A stretch of DNA of 64,000 nucleotides from Candidatus Paraprevotella stercoravium (GTDB taxonomy: Bacteria; Bacteroidota; Bacteroidia; Bacteroidales; Bacteroidaceae), in contig CALUIU010000011.1 in the NCBI GenBank assembly GCA_944320795.1, forward strand, positions 1-64,000, in the 5' to 3' direction. Made by a program: the position numbers and the translations under genes. Positions 1 to 8,220 of this stretch are shown here, in pieces. The first letter of the stretch is position 1. Each line of letters begins with the position of its first letter. Under the pieces are notes generated by a model, which worked only from the letters and a program-made list of their open reading frames with translations, did not search any database and had not been told where the DNA came from.

Positions 1-1713
1 GAAATCACGATTGATAATTTCGCCTCACTCATTGACCCGCAGTCATGGGAAGAGTTCATGCCCAAGGGAGTGACCAAGCAGAAATTCAACAGCTTCAAGA
101 AATACTATGATCCGGAAATATTCTGTGCTGCCGGAAAACAAATCCGTGCAATGGCCCGTGCCGCGGACAAACTGAGTATAGAGGAACGTATCGAGAGGAT
201 TACGGACATCTTCAGTACTTTCCGTAATCCGGACAAGGAAACGGTGCTTACTCCGTGGCGTGTGGTAAACATGCACCTAGGTGATTGTCTAGGAGGATAT
301 AACTTTTATGACACAGAGTATCAGAATGTGATTTCTGAACCACGGTTTATAGACAAAGGAGAGGTTACCGCAGAAGTTTTCTCCCCTGAATCCCGTATTC
401 TGGAAATCAATTCCAAATCCGGACTTTATCCGCTTTATATGGCATACGGCATTTACCGGGCAGGGGTAAAGGCTTCTCTTTTCGCAGTAGAAACAGTAGA
501 AGAGCAGCAGGCTGTATGGGATAAGGTAATAGCCGAGAACATCTTTGTCATCTGTAAGACTCCGATGGCAAAGAGTATTACCAAACGCACGCTTGTCGGA
601 TTCCGTAAAGCTAAAGTAAATACAAGATATTTTGAAGATTTAATCAACCAGATTAAGAATAAGCCGGAAAACTTTATAGCCAAAGTTGCCAAAGGTCGTT
701 CTTACTGGAAAGCCATAGATAATGACAATATGAAATTTAATGCGATAGTGGGAAATCCACCATATCAAATTATGGATGGAGGTGCTGGGGTCAGTGCAAA
801 ACCTGTTTATAACTTATTTGTTGAAATAGCTAAACTTATAAATCCAACATATATTTCCATGATTATGCCTTCTAGATGGTTTGCGGGAGGCAAAGGATTG
901 GACTCATTTAGAGCGAATATGTTGTCTGATAAACGAATTCATTATATTTTCGATTATATAAATGCAAAGGATTGTTTTCCAACATCAAGTATTGGTGGAG
1001 GTGTAAATTACATATTATGGGATGCTAACCACCATGGGGATTGTTCGATTACAACTGTCCAAGGATTATTACGTGACACTGTATCACGCCCATTGGATCA
1101 GTTTGCAGTATTTATCCGCTATAATCCTGCTATCCATATAATTCAGAAATGTCAATCAGATAAAACCTTTGCCTCAATAGTAAGTACACGTAATCCATTT
1201 GGTTTATCATCAAATATTAGAGGTGATAAATCTGGAGATCTTCGTTTAATATCAAGTGAAGGGGTATCATGGCTTCCTAAAACTGCTGTTTCAGCTTCAA
1301 ATCAACTACTTTCTAAATACAAAATTCTTATGAGCAAAGTAACAGCTGAACATGCCGGTGAGCCTGATAAAAACGGCCAATTCAGAATCGTTTCAAGGAC
1401 AGAAATTATAGGGCCAAATGATGTTTGTACGGATTCCTATTTGATTATTGGTGCATCAGAAGATAAGTCTGTTGTTGAAAATGAATATAAATATATTCAA
1501 ACTCGCTTTACCAGATTCTTATTAATGCTGGCAGTATCTTCTATAAATCTTTCTCCTGATAAGTTTCAGTTTATTCCATTGCAAGATTTTACAAATCAAT
1601 CTGATATAAATTGGAATATGGATATCCCTGATATAGATCGTCAACTATATACAAAATATCTCTTGAATAAGAATGAAATAATCTTTATAGAGAAAATGGT
1701 AAAACTCATATAA
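1..1713 (+). CDS. Eco57I-type DNA methyltransferase (5' end outside window)
   Basis: The reading frame is open from base 1, so the visible 570 residues are the C-terminal part of a larger protein; the ATG at 58 is internal. A SAM-binding-like motif I (ILEINSKSGLYPLY) is encoded near 400-440 and the catalytic motif IV NPPY at 754-765, followed by a block typical of Eco57I-family N6-adenine methylases (MIMPSRWFAGG). Such C-terminal regions usually belong to fused type IIS/IIG or helicase-methylase restriction proteins, so the missing N-terminus may carry nuclease or helicase domains. The remaining C-terminus would be target recognition. GC content falls sharply near motif IV (about 720-750): the first part resembles core genes and the rest is AT-rich like the operon next to it, which suggests a mosaic gene. 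It converges on the 1793-7246 operon. Confidence 0.85.
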   Translation, partial: EITIDNFASLIDPQSWEEFMPKGVTKQKFNSFKKYYDPEIFCAAGKQIRAMARAADKLSIEERIERITDIFSTFRNPDKETVLTPWRVVNMHLGDCLGGYNFYDTEYQNVISEPRFIDKGEVTAEVFSPESRILEINSKSGLYPLYMAYGIYRAGVKASLFAVETVEEQQAVWDKVIAENIFVICKTPMAKSITKRTLVGFRKAKVNTRYFEDLINQIKNKPENFIAKVAKGRSYWKAIDNDNMKFNAIVGNPPYQIMDGGAGVSAKPVYNLFVEIAKLINPTYISMIMPSRWFAGGKGLDSFRANMLSDKRIHYIFDYINAKDCFPTSSIGGGVNYILWDANHHGDCSITTVQGLLRDTVSRPLDQFAVFIRYNPAIHIIQKCQSDKTFASIVSTRNPFGLSSNIRGDKSGDLRLISSEGVSWLPKTAVSASNQLLSKYKILMSKVTAEHAGEPDKNGQFRIVSRTEIIGPNDVCTDSYLIIGASEDKSVVENEYKYIQTRFTRFLLMLAVSSINLSPDKFQFIPLQDFTNQSDINWNMDIPDIDRQLYTKYLLNKNEIIFIEKMVKLI

Positions 1714-1720
1714 ATAATGT

Positions 1721-1777
1721 AGGGGTATTTCAAAAAATCAGCTTTCTTGATATAAATACTCGTTCTGAAATACCCCT
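1721..1777. terminator. Hairpin between convergent genes
   Basis: A perfect 12-bp inverted repeat (AGGGGTATTTCA, 1721-1732, with its complement at 1766-1777) encloses a 33-nt loop and lies between two convergent stop codons. There is no clear U-run on either strand, so function as a terminator is inferred from position. Confidence 0.5.
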
Positions 1778-1792
1778 CACCACTTAATAATA

Positions 1793-3433
1793 TTAAGGTT
1801 GAATATCAACTGGATATGCCTGTCTTGATAAATATGCCATGAAATCTTGTAATATGAGCTGTGCATAAAACTCTTTATAACGTCGCTTGCGACGTATACC
1901 AAAATCAACTATATTCCCATTAGGATTTATTTTAATAAATTTATCTGTAGAAAGTTTAAATGGCCTTTGTACAAGACTTAGTAATTGGGATTTTGCTGCA
2001 GGATCAATATCACTATTCTTTACTTTGTCTCTGAGGTTTGTAAATTTCAAAATCTCTTTATATATTTTTTGATATTGTTTAAGCATATTATCTTGTATTA
2101 TATCTTTCTCCTGCAAAGATTCATAGGTTATGTCTATATCAAGCTGTGATCTTCCATCCGTATTGTAGCTGACTAAATCTAAAATCATCGGGCATACTCT
2201 TTTGGCTCTAGCTAAATTGACGCAACAAGAATTTTCACCTTTTATTTGATATAAATTACTTATATATTTTTGTTTGCCCTCCTCATTTATTGGTTCAATA
2301 GGAAGTAAATATACAAATTCAGATGTTTTTCTAGTTGCATCTTGTCGTAATTCAAGATTACATGGTTGACATACTAACATATACTCACCTTTATTGTCTA
2401 TTTCAAATATATCACCATTTGCAATTTGACTATATATACCGTTAACATATACACCAGGATAATAAACTTCATTTTCAGTTAGTTCTTTTAATAATGTTGA
2501 TGATGGGTATACAATATCTGGAGTATTACTTATTACTTTTAATCCTTTAGACAAAGTTTGTATTATAGTATAATTCTCATGATCCATAACATTCTCTTGG
2601 AATCTTTTTTCTAAGAAAATCATTATTATACGTTTTAATACCTCAAATTCCCAACATCCTTCTTGTACACTTTTACGAATAACTGCATAATCAAAACTGG
2701 CAGGATCTATCATGCGTATATCATTTATTGTAAATTTAATTGCATTTGATAGTAATTTTATCGCTTGTTCTTTTATATCAGAAATTTGTCTTAACCAAAC
2801 GACATCCCTTAAACCTAATAAGAATGCTTTGCCATCATCTTCTTCCATCACTCTCGATTTTGACAAAGGATATATATTGGTGGCTTTATTACAATCGTTC
2901 CAATGTTCAAGTTCATCATTAACGCAAAACCTATTAGAAAACAATCCACAAGCAACATAATCTTTGTTTTCAAAAGGAGCAAGTAACCTCATTCCACTGT
3001 TACCATCATCTCCATTTATGTATTTATCCATTAATATTACCAATTGCTGGTCTTCCGTCGGTGTAAATACAGGATTATCTGTATACTGTTCCTTAAATTC
3101 ACATGGAGTAACGCAAGACAGTATATCTTCAGGTAATATTTCATTTAATTTTTTTTCTACTGGAGAAGCTTCCCGTTGGATTTCCTTTTCTTTTATAAAT
3201 TCAATTATAGCATTACTGTTTTCGGAATTATTTAGCCATCTCTCACATTCTTCTAAAGCATAATCTATTCCACCTTCTGCTAAAAATGGCCATTTAATAC
3301 TTGGATTTGATATATTCTCACGCAAAAACAGTTTAATATTGTTCTTATATACGTCGATTTCAAACTCATTATCAACATATACAATTTTTTTAATCTTACG
3401 TTTTTCTATAAGTGCTTTTATTATGTCTTTCAT
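1793..3433 (-). CDS. Receiver-like protein of unknown output, third gene of defence-like operon
   Basis: A 546-residue protein that I do not recognise as a named family. The N-terminal ~170 residues look like a degenerate response-regulator receiver: a first strand ending in an acidic pair (KIVYVDNEF, D21), then after an unusually long insertion QLVILMDKYINGDDG (candidate phospho-acceptor D136) and a following hydrophobic strand (VACGLFSNR). No DNA-binding or known nuclease motif is visible in the rest. A conserved-looking GDIF...LVCQPCNLELR segment carries C355 and C358. The gene starts 9 bp after the dual-ATPase gene, whose C-terminus is histidine-kinase-like, so the two may form a phosphorelay-like pair. 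Strongly AT-rich. The receiver call is moderate; the effector function is unknown. Confidence 0.75.
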   Translation of the reverse strand: MKDIIKALIEKRKIKKIVYVDNEFEIDVYKNNIKLFLRENISNPSIKWPFLAEGGIDYALEECERWLNNSENSNAIIEFIKEKEIQREASPVEKKLNEILPEDILSCVTPCEFKEQYTDNPVFTPTEDQQLVILMDKYINGDDGNSGMRLLAPFENKDYVACGLFSNRFCVNDELEHWNDCNKATNIYPLSKSRVMEEDDGKAFLLGLRDVVWLRQISDIKEQAIKLLSNAIKFTINDIRMIDPASFDYAVIRKSVQEGCWEFEVLKRIIMIFLEKRFQENVMDHENYTIIQTLSKGLKVISNTPDIVYPSSTLLKELTENEVYYPGVYVNGIYSQIANGDIFEIDNKGEYMLVCQPCNLELRQDATRKTSEFVYLLPIEPINEEGKQKYISNLYQIKGENSCCVNLARAKRVCPMILDLVSYNTDGRSQLDIDITYESLQEKDIIQDNMLKQYQKIYKEILKFTNLRDKVKNSDIDPAAKSQLLSLVQRPFKLSTDKFIKINPNGNIVDFGIRRKRRYKEFYAQLILQDFMAYLSRQAYPVDIQP

Positions 3434-3442
3434 ATGGCCAAA

Positions 3443-5920
3443 TTACTTAGAGATAATTTCGTTTAGATTAATTGAAAATCGATATCGGTTTCCTTTTTCA
3501 TTAATGCTATCATCCAAATAAATATCACATTGATAACTATCAAGTAATTGTCTTACGATAAATAATCCTAAACCTCGACCTTCTCCTATAGGTTTTCTGG
3601 TAACAAATGGTTCAAACAATATCGTTTCCACGGACTTATCAATCCCTTCTCCATTATCTTCTATATATACCCATGGTTTATCAACCCGAATTGTAATTAT
3701 TGGTATAGGGTGTAGTTCTGAAGGTTCGAATCTTTTTTCTAACCAATAAATAGAGTTATTTATTAGATTATCAAATACCTGCATTAATCTTCCTTTATTA
3801 ATTGATACCATAAAATCATTATCAACTTTTAGGAGAGTTTTTATGCCTTTATCTTGTAATTTATTGAAATAATATGGAATTTCTTCTTTTAATAGCAGAT
3901 CTTGTAGACTAAATAAATCTTTTTTTTCTCTATTATATTTTAGCGAGGGATCGAGATGTTTCATTTGTACACGTAATGATGATACGGTTGATTTTATGAA
4001 ATCGACAAGAGAATATAGTTGTAATTTTGTAATCTCTACATTTGCTTTAAGTTGCTTATCAAGTTCATGACTCTTTTCAAGCATTCTGTTTGAGATTTGA
4101 CCTAAATCATGAGTTACCATTTCAGATATTAGACCTAATGATGCTAGCTCTGAGAAATCAGTAAGTTGACTCTCTAATGCTTCTAATTTAGGCTTTATTA
4201 CTAGTAAAGCTTCATTAAGATACATGGAATCACTTAAAATATCGTTAGCCTGATTAAGTACATTTTGAGATTCAGAAAGAATTATATGTACTTCTTCTAA
4301 AGTCTTTTTTAATATAGAATCTTCAGAATTACTAAACAATGAATGAGTATCTGATGATTTAACAACTTTATCTATTTTATCTTCAATCGATGAAAATTTC
4401 TTTTGAACATCATTGTATACTTTTGACGTTTCAATTCCTCTTTTTGCTTGTTCACTGATTGCTCCAAAAGCTTGACTCATCGTCCTAATTTTATTATTCT
4501 CTGCAGACAAAGACGTACGAAAATCTGCATAACATCTACGCAGATTTTCCATTTTTTCAGAATATCTATCTACAACAGTACGTATTAATTTATAAAAACT
4601 TCTATATGAAGCATTCTCAATGAGTCCTTCTCGATCAGTTTTATCTCTTAACCCCATATTCATTGCTTCGTCAATAGCAACATATCCTACAACATTTCCT
4701 GGGCGTAATCCGTAATAAGAAGATCCTCCTGTTTGTCCTTGTCCTAGAAGAAGCCAATCATTATCATCAATACCATATGGTCTAACGGCAAATCCATTTC
4801 TATAAATTTTTATACCTGTTTGAGACTGCACAAAGCCCTTATATTCTTTAAAATTCTTATATAAATCATTCCACCAATCTCCTTCTTTATCTTGTGAACC
4901 AAAATAAAATTCTTGTATTCGCCCTATAAAATTACCAGGGTCTTCAATATTATTTTCACTATATAAATCAGCTCTAGGAAATAATGATTTTAGCTCAAAA
5001 TTAAAAATTGATTGTAACCAATATCCCTTATCTGAATGTTGAAAACACTGTCCACGCCCTTTTTTATCATTGAAAAGATATTCCTCGAATCTCTTTCCAT
5101 TATCAGGAAGTATTAAGGTTTGATATGCAGAATAGTCATTTCCTATTAACTTACGTAAATGAATATCTATTCGTACATTCATTATCCCATTAGCATAGTT
5201 GAAATTTATATCACAAAGATTTAACTGTTCTAGCTTCCCGATTTCTTGAGTTATATCAATGATATCACCATTTACAGAAAGATAAATATTGAAAGGCTTT
5301 AATTCCTTATACGGAGCAATAATTTGACACAAAGCACCTTTTAAGCGTTCGAGTCCCTCACCTTTCCAACAATCAGTATCAATAAGATCAAGTAGATACA
5401 TTTTTGTTCCACTATCTCCCTTAAATTCTGTTGATTGAAAGTTAACATTAACTTCTCCAAGGCGTTCAACTTTATCAAAATCACTCCACTTGAATCCAAC
5501 ATGAAAAGGAGATGATTCTTTTTTCTTTGTGTAAATCTCACAACAATTAGCAAGTCGTTGTGTACTCAATCTTCCTAAACCTTTGTCTCCTAAAGGGGTA
5601 CGTCCAAGGGGAGTTTTAGGCTTTATTCCATCTACTGGACGTTTATTTGAATATGATATAATAAGCCATGATTTTAGAAGAGTCTCTTTATCCATTCCAA
5701 AACCGTTGTCTTCGACTATAATATATCCTTTATGGTTGTGGTAATATAAATCAGGAATATCACACTGATCAGTAGTATTAATCTCTATTTTAACATAACT
5801 AGCATCAGCATCATACGAATTTTTTATTAATTCCATTAATGCTGTCACCTGATCAGATACTAATTCTGCACCTAATTGCCTTATAACATGTGGATTTATA
5901 TCAAATTTCGCTTTATCCAT
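3443..5920 (-). CDS. Dual GHKL ATPase (MutL/MORC-like N-terminus, histidine-kinase-like C-terminus)
   Basis: An 825-residue protein with two separate GHKL ATP-binding modules. The N-terminal one has ELIKNSYDADA (30-40), VEDNGFGM (69-76) and GDKGLGRLST (111-120), the pattern of Hsp90/MutL/MORC-type ATPases, followed by a long transducer-like region. A coiled-coil region (about 450-600) leads to an H-box-like EMVTHDLGQ (H604). A second, histidine-kinase-type domain follows with DNLINNSIYWL, IEDNGEGI (about 753), FEPFVTRK and GRGLGLFIVRQ. MORC/MutL-type GHKL proteins are known from restriction-modification loci; the C-terminal kinase module suggests signalling to the receiver-like protein encoded next. 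No transmembrane segment is seen, so it is probably cytoplasmic. It starts 6 bp after the methyltransferase stop, indicating one operon. Confidence 0.88.
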   Translation of the reverse strand: MDKAKFDINPHVIRQLGAELVSDQVTALMELIKNSYDADASYVKIEINTTDQCDIPDLYYHNHKGYIIVEDNGFGMDKETLLKSWLIISYSNKRPVDGIKPKTPLGRTPLGDKGLGRLSTQRLANCCEIYTKKKESSPFHVGFKWSDFDKVERLGEVNVNFQSTEFKGDSGTKMYLLDLIDTDCWKGEGLERLKGALCQIIAPYKELKPFNIYLSVNGDIIDITQEIGKLEQLNLCDINFNYANGIMNVRIDIHLRKLIGNDYSAYQTLILPDNGKRFEEYLFNDKKGRGQCFQHSDKGYWLQSIFNFELKSLFPRADLYSENNIEDPGNFIGRIQEFYFGSQDKEGDWWNDLYKNFKEYKGFVQSQTGIKIYRNGFAVRPYGIDDNDWLLLGQGQTGGSSYYGLRPGNVVGYVAIDEAMNMGLRDKTDREGLIENASYRSFYKLIRTVVDRYSEKMENLRRCYADFRTSLSAENNKIRTMSQAFGAISEQAKRGIETSKVYNDVQKKFSSIEDKIDKVVKSSDTHSLFSNSEDSILKKTLEEVHIILSESQNVLNQANDILSDSMYLNEALLVIKPKLEALESQLTDFSELASLGLISEMVTHDLGQISNRMLEKSHELDKQLKANVEITKLQLYSLVDFIKSTVSSLRVQMKHLDPSLKYNREKKDLFSLQDLLLKEEIPYYFNKLQDKGIKTLLKVDNDFMVSINKGRLMQVFDNLINNSIYWLEKRFEPSELHPIPIITIRVDKPWVYIEDNGEGIDKSVETILFEPFVTRKPIGEGRGLGLFIVRQLLDSYQCDIYLDDSINEKGNRYRFSINLNEIISK

Positions 5921-5926
5921 AGACGA

Positions 5927-7246
5927 TTAGTTTTCACGATGAAAAATCATTATTTGTTCTTTCTCCATAGTTTTGGAATAATTATTTTTATTAGCCTGCT
6001 TTTTATTAAGAATTTGTCGTTCTGCCTTAAAAAACAAGTTTATACCATAATATTCCATTAAATCCTGAAGGATCTCCGCATTAGGGATTTCTCTACCACC
6101 AACAAAACGATTACCTATAGTCCATATATAATAAGCATCATCATTCATAACACCCATAATATTTCTTAAACTATCATCAAAGTCAGCAATAAAAGCAATT
6201 GTTTTTTTATACTTTACAATTTCATCATTAGGTATATTTTTGTAAAAATCTCTAAGATGCTTTGTCTTTTCAAATAAAGCAATACGGCGTTCTTCAAGAT
6301 TCTTATTGTTAATTTTTCCACCCAAACTTTGACGATCAATTTCCTGTGTTGTTCTTAAATAATCATATGGACATTCTATGTCATTAGAGGGAATCCATTG
6401 TAAAGGTAAATAAGAAGTCTGACCATACGTTACTGTTGTATGGTTGTCTCCATATGGTGGAGAAGAAATGAGTAATCCAAATTTTTTTGTAGTATTAATA
6501 CTTATTTGACTATTTCCCCAAGTAATTTCTACCTTACCTCTAAAAGCAAGCTCAGATGACTGATGATTAGCTTTTAATTTACAACTAAATAACTCATAAT
6601 CAGAGATTCCATAAGATGAGATTGATAAAAACTTTTGAACTATATCTATATTTCGTTGCTTCAATTCTTCAGGACTACGCATATGAAGTTTAAAAGTTGA
6701 AGTACGATCATTACTCCCAATTCTTATCGTTTCAGACATTAAAATCCAAAAGAAATATCGATAATTAATATCCTCCTCCTCATTAATGGCCCTACGTATT
6801 TTAGATAATGATATTTGAACTTCTTTTGAGAACCATTTATCAATACCTGAAAAAGAAACATCTATTTTTGTACTATTATCACTTTTAATATGCTCTTTTA
6901 TATTATGTAAGATTTTTTTTAATTTATGAACCTCATATGTGCTAGTTTTTGCCTTGGATAAAAGTACTGCTAAAGGATTTATGTCTTGCCCAAAAACATT
7001 AAAACCAAATTCCATACACGATAACAAAGATGTTCCTGATCCCATAAATGGATCTATAGCATAAGTATTGAAAGGCAGAATATCAGAAAATGCCTGTATA
7101 ATAGCACTCTGGGCAGCAGGTACCATCATTGCAGGATACATAAAGAGGCGGTGCATATTTTCACTACGATCCGCATCTTCAGCATCTAATATTCCATTCT
7201 CTCCTATTTCTTGTAAGCGAGAAATAAGTTGATTTTTTGTTATCAT
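5927..7246 (-). CDS. DNA methyltransferase (SPPY type), first gene of defence-like operon
   Basis: A 439-residue class I methyltransferase. Motif I is DPFMGSGTSLLS (65-76) with the following acidic strand QDINPLAVLL (87-96), and motif IV is SSPPYGDN (261-268). The order motif I, long insert, motif IV resembles alpha-type amino-methyltransferases; an S-P-P-Y catalytic motif is often seen in N4-cytosine enzymes, so the base modified is uncertain (m4C or m6A). The N-terminal HRLFMYPAMMVPAAQ is shared with a family of stand-alone methylases in restriction or conflict loci. No restriction endonuclease is recognisable in the operon. A Bacteroides-type -7 box lies about 60 bp upstream of the ATG. 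Confidence 0.9.
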   Translation of the reverse strand: MITKNQLISRLQEIGENGILDAEDADRSENMHRLFMYPAMMVPAAQSAIIQAFSDILPFNTYAIDPFMGSGTSLLSCMEFGFNVFGQDINPLAVLLSKAKTSTYEVHKLKKILHNIKEHIKSDNSTKIDVSFSGIDKWFSKEVQISLSKIRRAINEEEDINYRYFFWILMSETIRIGSNDRTSTFKLHMRSPEELKQRNIDIVQKFLSISSYGISDYELFSCKLKANHQSSELAFRGKVEITWGNSQISINTTKKFGLLISSPPYGDNHTTVTYGQTSYLPLQWIPSNDIECPYDYLRTTQEIDRQSLGGKINNKNLEERRIALFEKTKHLRDFYKNIPNDEIVKYKKTIAFIADFDDSLRNIMGVMNDDAYYIWTIGNRFVGGREIPNAEILQDLMEYYGINLFFKAERQILNKKQANKNNYSKTMEKEQIMIFHREN

Positions 7247-7304
7247 GTTATTGTTATTACAATTACCCTAGGTTATGGCATAAACAAAATATCCCAATAA
7301 TACG

Positions 7305-7312
7305 CAAAAGTA
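7305..7312 (-). promoter_or_regulatory. Promoter -7 box of the methylase/ATPase/receiver operon
   Basis: On the minus strand this reads TACTTTTG, a perfect TAnnTTTG Bacteroides -7 element. It would give a leader of about 50 nt before the methyltransferase ATG at 7246. The -33 element is not clear. Confidence 0.5.
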
Positions 7313-7728
7313 CAAAATATCAGTGACAAATTTGTAGAAAGCAATAAAAAAATGAGGATAGAGATTAAATGTCACAAAAAATTAAAAATCATCACAACAA
7401 ACCATATAACACTCTTTTAATCAATCAATAACACATTATCTGATTAAGATCACACTATTGATTATGATATTTGTATCATTTAAATTAAATAATATCATTC
7501 GTACGAATGGTACAAAATATAAATTTGCCCTGTTCCTAATTTATTACCAATTTTAAATACCTATTCTTCAAACAGATTATTTTTTAAGAAACAAATACTT
7601 ATCTGTATTCAAATATTCTAATATAGTATAATTTATGAATTAAGCAGAAAAAGCCAATGCTTTAGCCATATTTTTTTAGAGAAAGATGAATTCTACACCG
7701 AAGTGGAGCAAAAACACAAGGCATCTGC
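7313..7728. other. AT-rich spacer without a gene, with two dyads
   Basis: No supported gene. The stretch is very AT-rich. It contains ATGATA-tttg-TATCAT (7464-7479) and the 14-bp palindrome CATTCGTACGAATG (7496-7509), both plausible operators, 220-260 bp upstream of the methylase operon. A short segment around 7699-7714 (accgaagtggagcaa) partly resembles 7807-7820 in the RNA candidate downstream. Confidence 0.5.
7496..7509. promoter_or_regulatory. 14-bp palindrome, candidate operator
   Basis: CATTCGTACGAATG is a perfect palindrome in otherwise AT-rich DNA and lies 17 bp from a second dyad (7464-7479). It may bind a dimeric regulator; no regulator gene is visible nearby. Confidence 0.3.
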
Positions 7729-7757
7729 TTGTATTTCAAAATAAAGCGTTACCTTTG
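7729..7757 (+). promoter_or_regulatory. Promoter of the putative small RNA
   Basis: A -33-like TTG at 7729-7731 and a perfect TACCTTTG (TAnnTTTG) at 7750-7757 are separated by 18 bp. The predicted start is about 7762-7764. No long reading frame follows before the terminator at 7931-7963. Confidence 0.55.
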
Positions 7758-7762
7758 TCGTA

Positions 7763-7963
7763 TAATAGGAAATCGACTCCGCAAGACACTGCAAAATAAA
7801 GCAAGCCTTCGGTGGAGCAATAGCGGGAGATTACTTCTTTAGCTAAGATATACATCAAAGATATTCAGCCACTTATCGTTAGATTACGATTCCTGGTGGC
7901 ACCACTTTGAAGAAAAGCAAAAGACAGTAAAATCCTGATTTCCAAGCGAAATCGGGATTTTTT
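7763..7963 (+). ncRNA. Putative ~200-nt structured small RNA
   Basis: A promoter ends at 7757 and an intrinsic terminator sits at 7931-7963, with no convincing reading frame between them. The sequence can fold back on itself: AGGAAATCG (7767-7775) with CGATTCCT (7887-7894, one bulged A), and CTCCGC (7777-7782) with GCGGGAG (7823-7829). A stable stand-alone RNA of about 200 nt with closing 5'/3' pairing is compatible with a 6S-like RNA, but I cannot identify the family. tmRNA and RNase P hallmarks are absent. A short open stretch before the TGA at 7936 reads like protein (DSWWHHFEEKQ), so a relic of a coding gene is the alternative. Confidence 0.45.
7931..7963 (+). terminator. Intrinsic terminator
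   Basis: AATCCTGATTT (7931-7941) pairs with AAATCGGGATT (7949-7959, one G-U pair) around a 7-nt loop, followed by a T-run. This is a textbook intrinsic terminator on the plus strand. Confidence 0.8.
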
Positions 7964-8190
7964 GTTTTCTCCCGACACGCAAAAAACGGCAAAATATTAC
8001 CGTTCTGATTTAGAATCTTTCTCACTGATTTGCAATGTTTTGCGTATCAAGAAAGAGTACTATAGAATATTTATGCAAATGGAAGACACATGATTTAGAG
8101 AAAACTGAAGTGTACCCCAATAGAAGCACAAAATACTTTATACGGCTAATTATATAATCAAAGTATTGGCAAACTCCCCATTCTTTTGAT

Positions 8191-8198
8191 TACCTTTG
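8191..8198 (+). promoter_or_regulatory. Promoter -7 box of the MATE gene
   Basis: TACCTTTG matches TAnnTTTG, with a TTG 22 bp upstream (8166-8168). The predicted start at about 8205 leaves a short leader before the ATG at 8221. Confidence 0.55.
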
Positions 8199-8220
8199 CA
8201 CTATCTTACAAAGCAAACCA

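Noticed and set aside
7763..7963. tmRNA or RNase P RNA
   Set aside because: No tRNA-like ends, no SsrA tag ending in LAA and no conserved RNase P core are visible.
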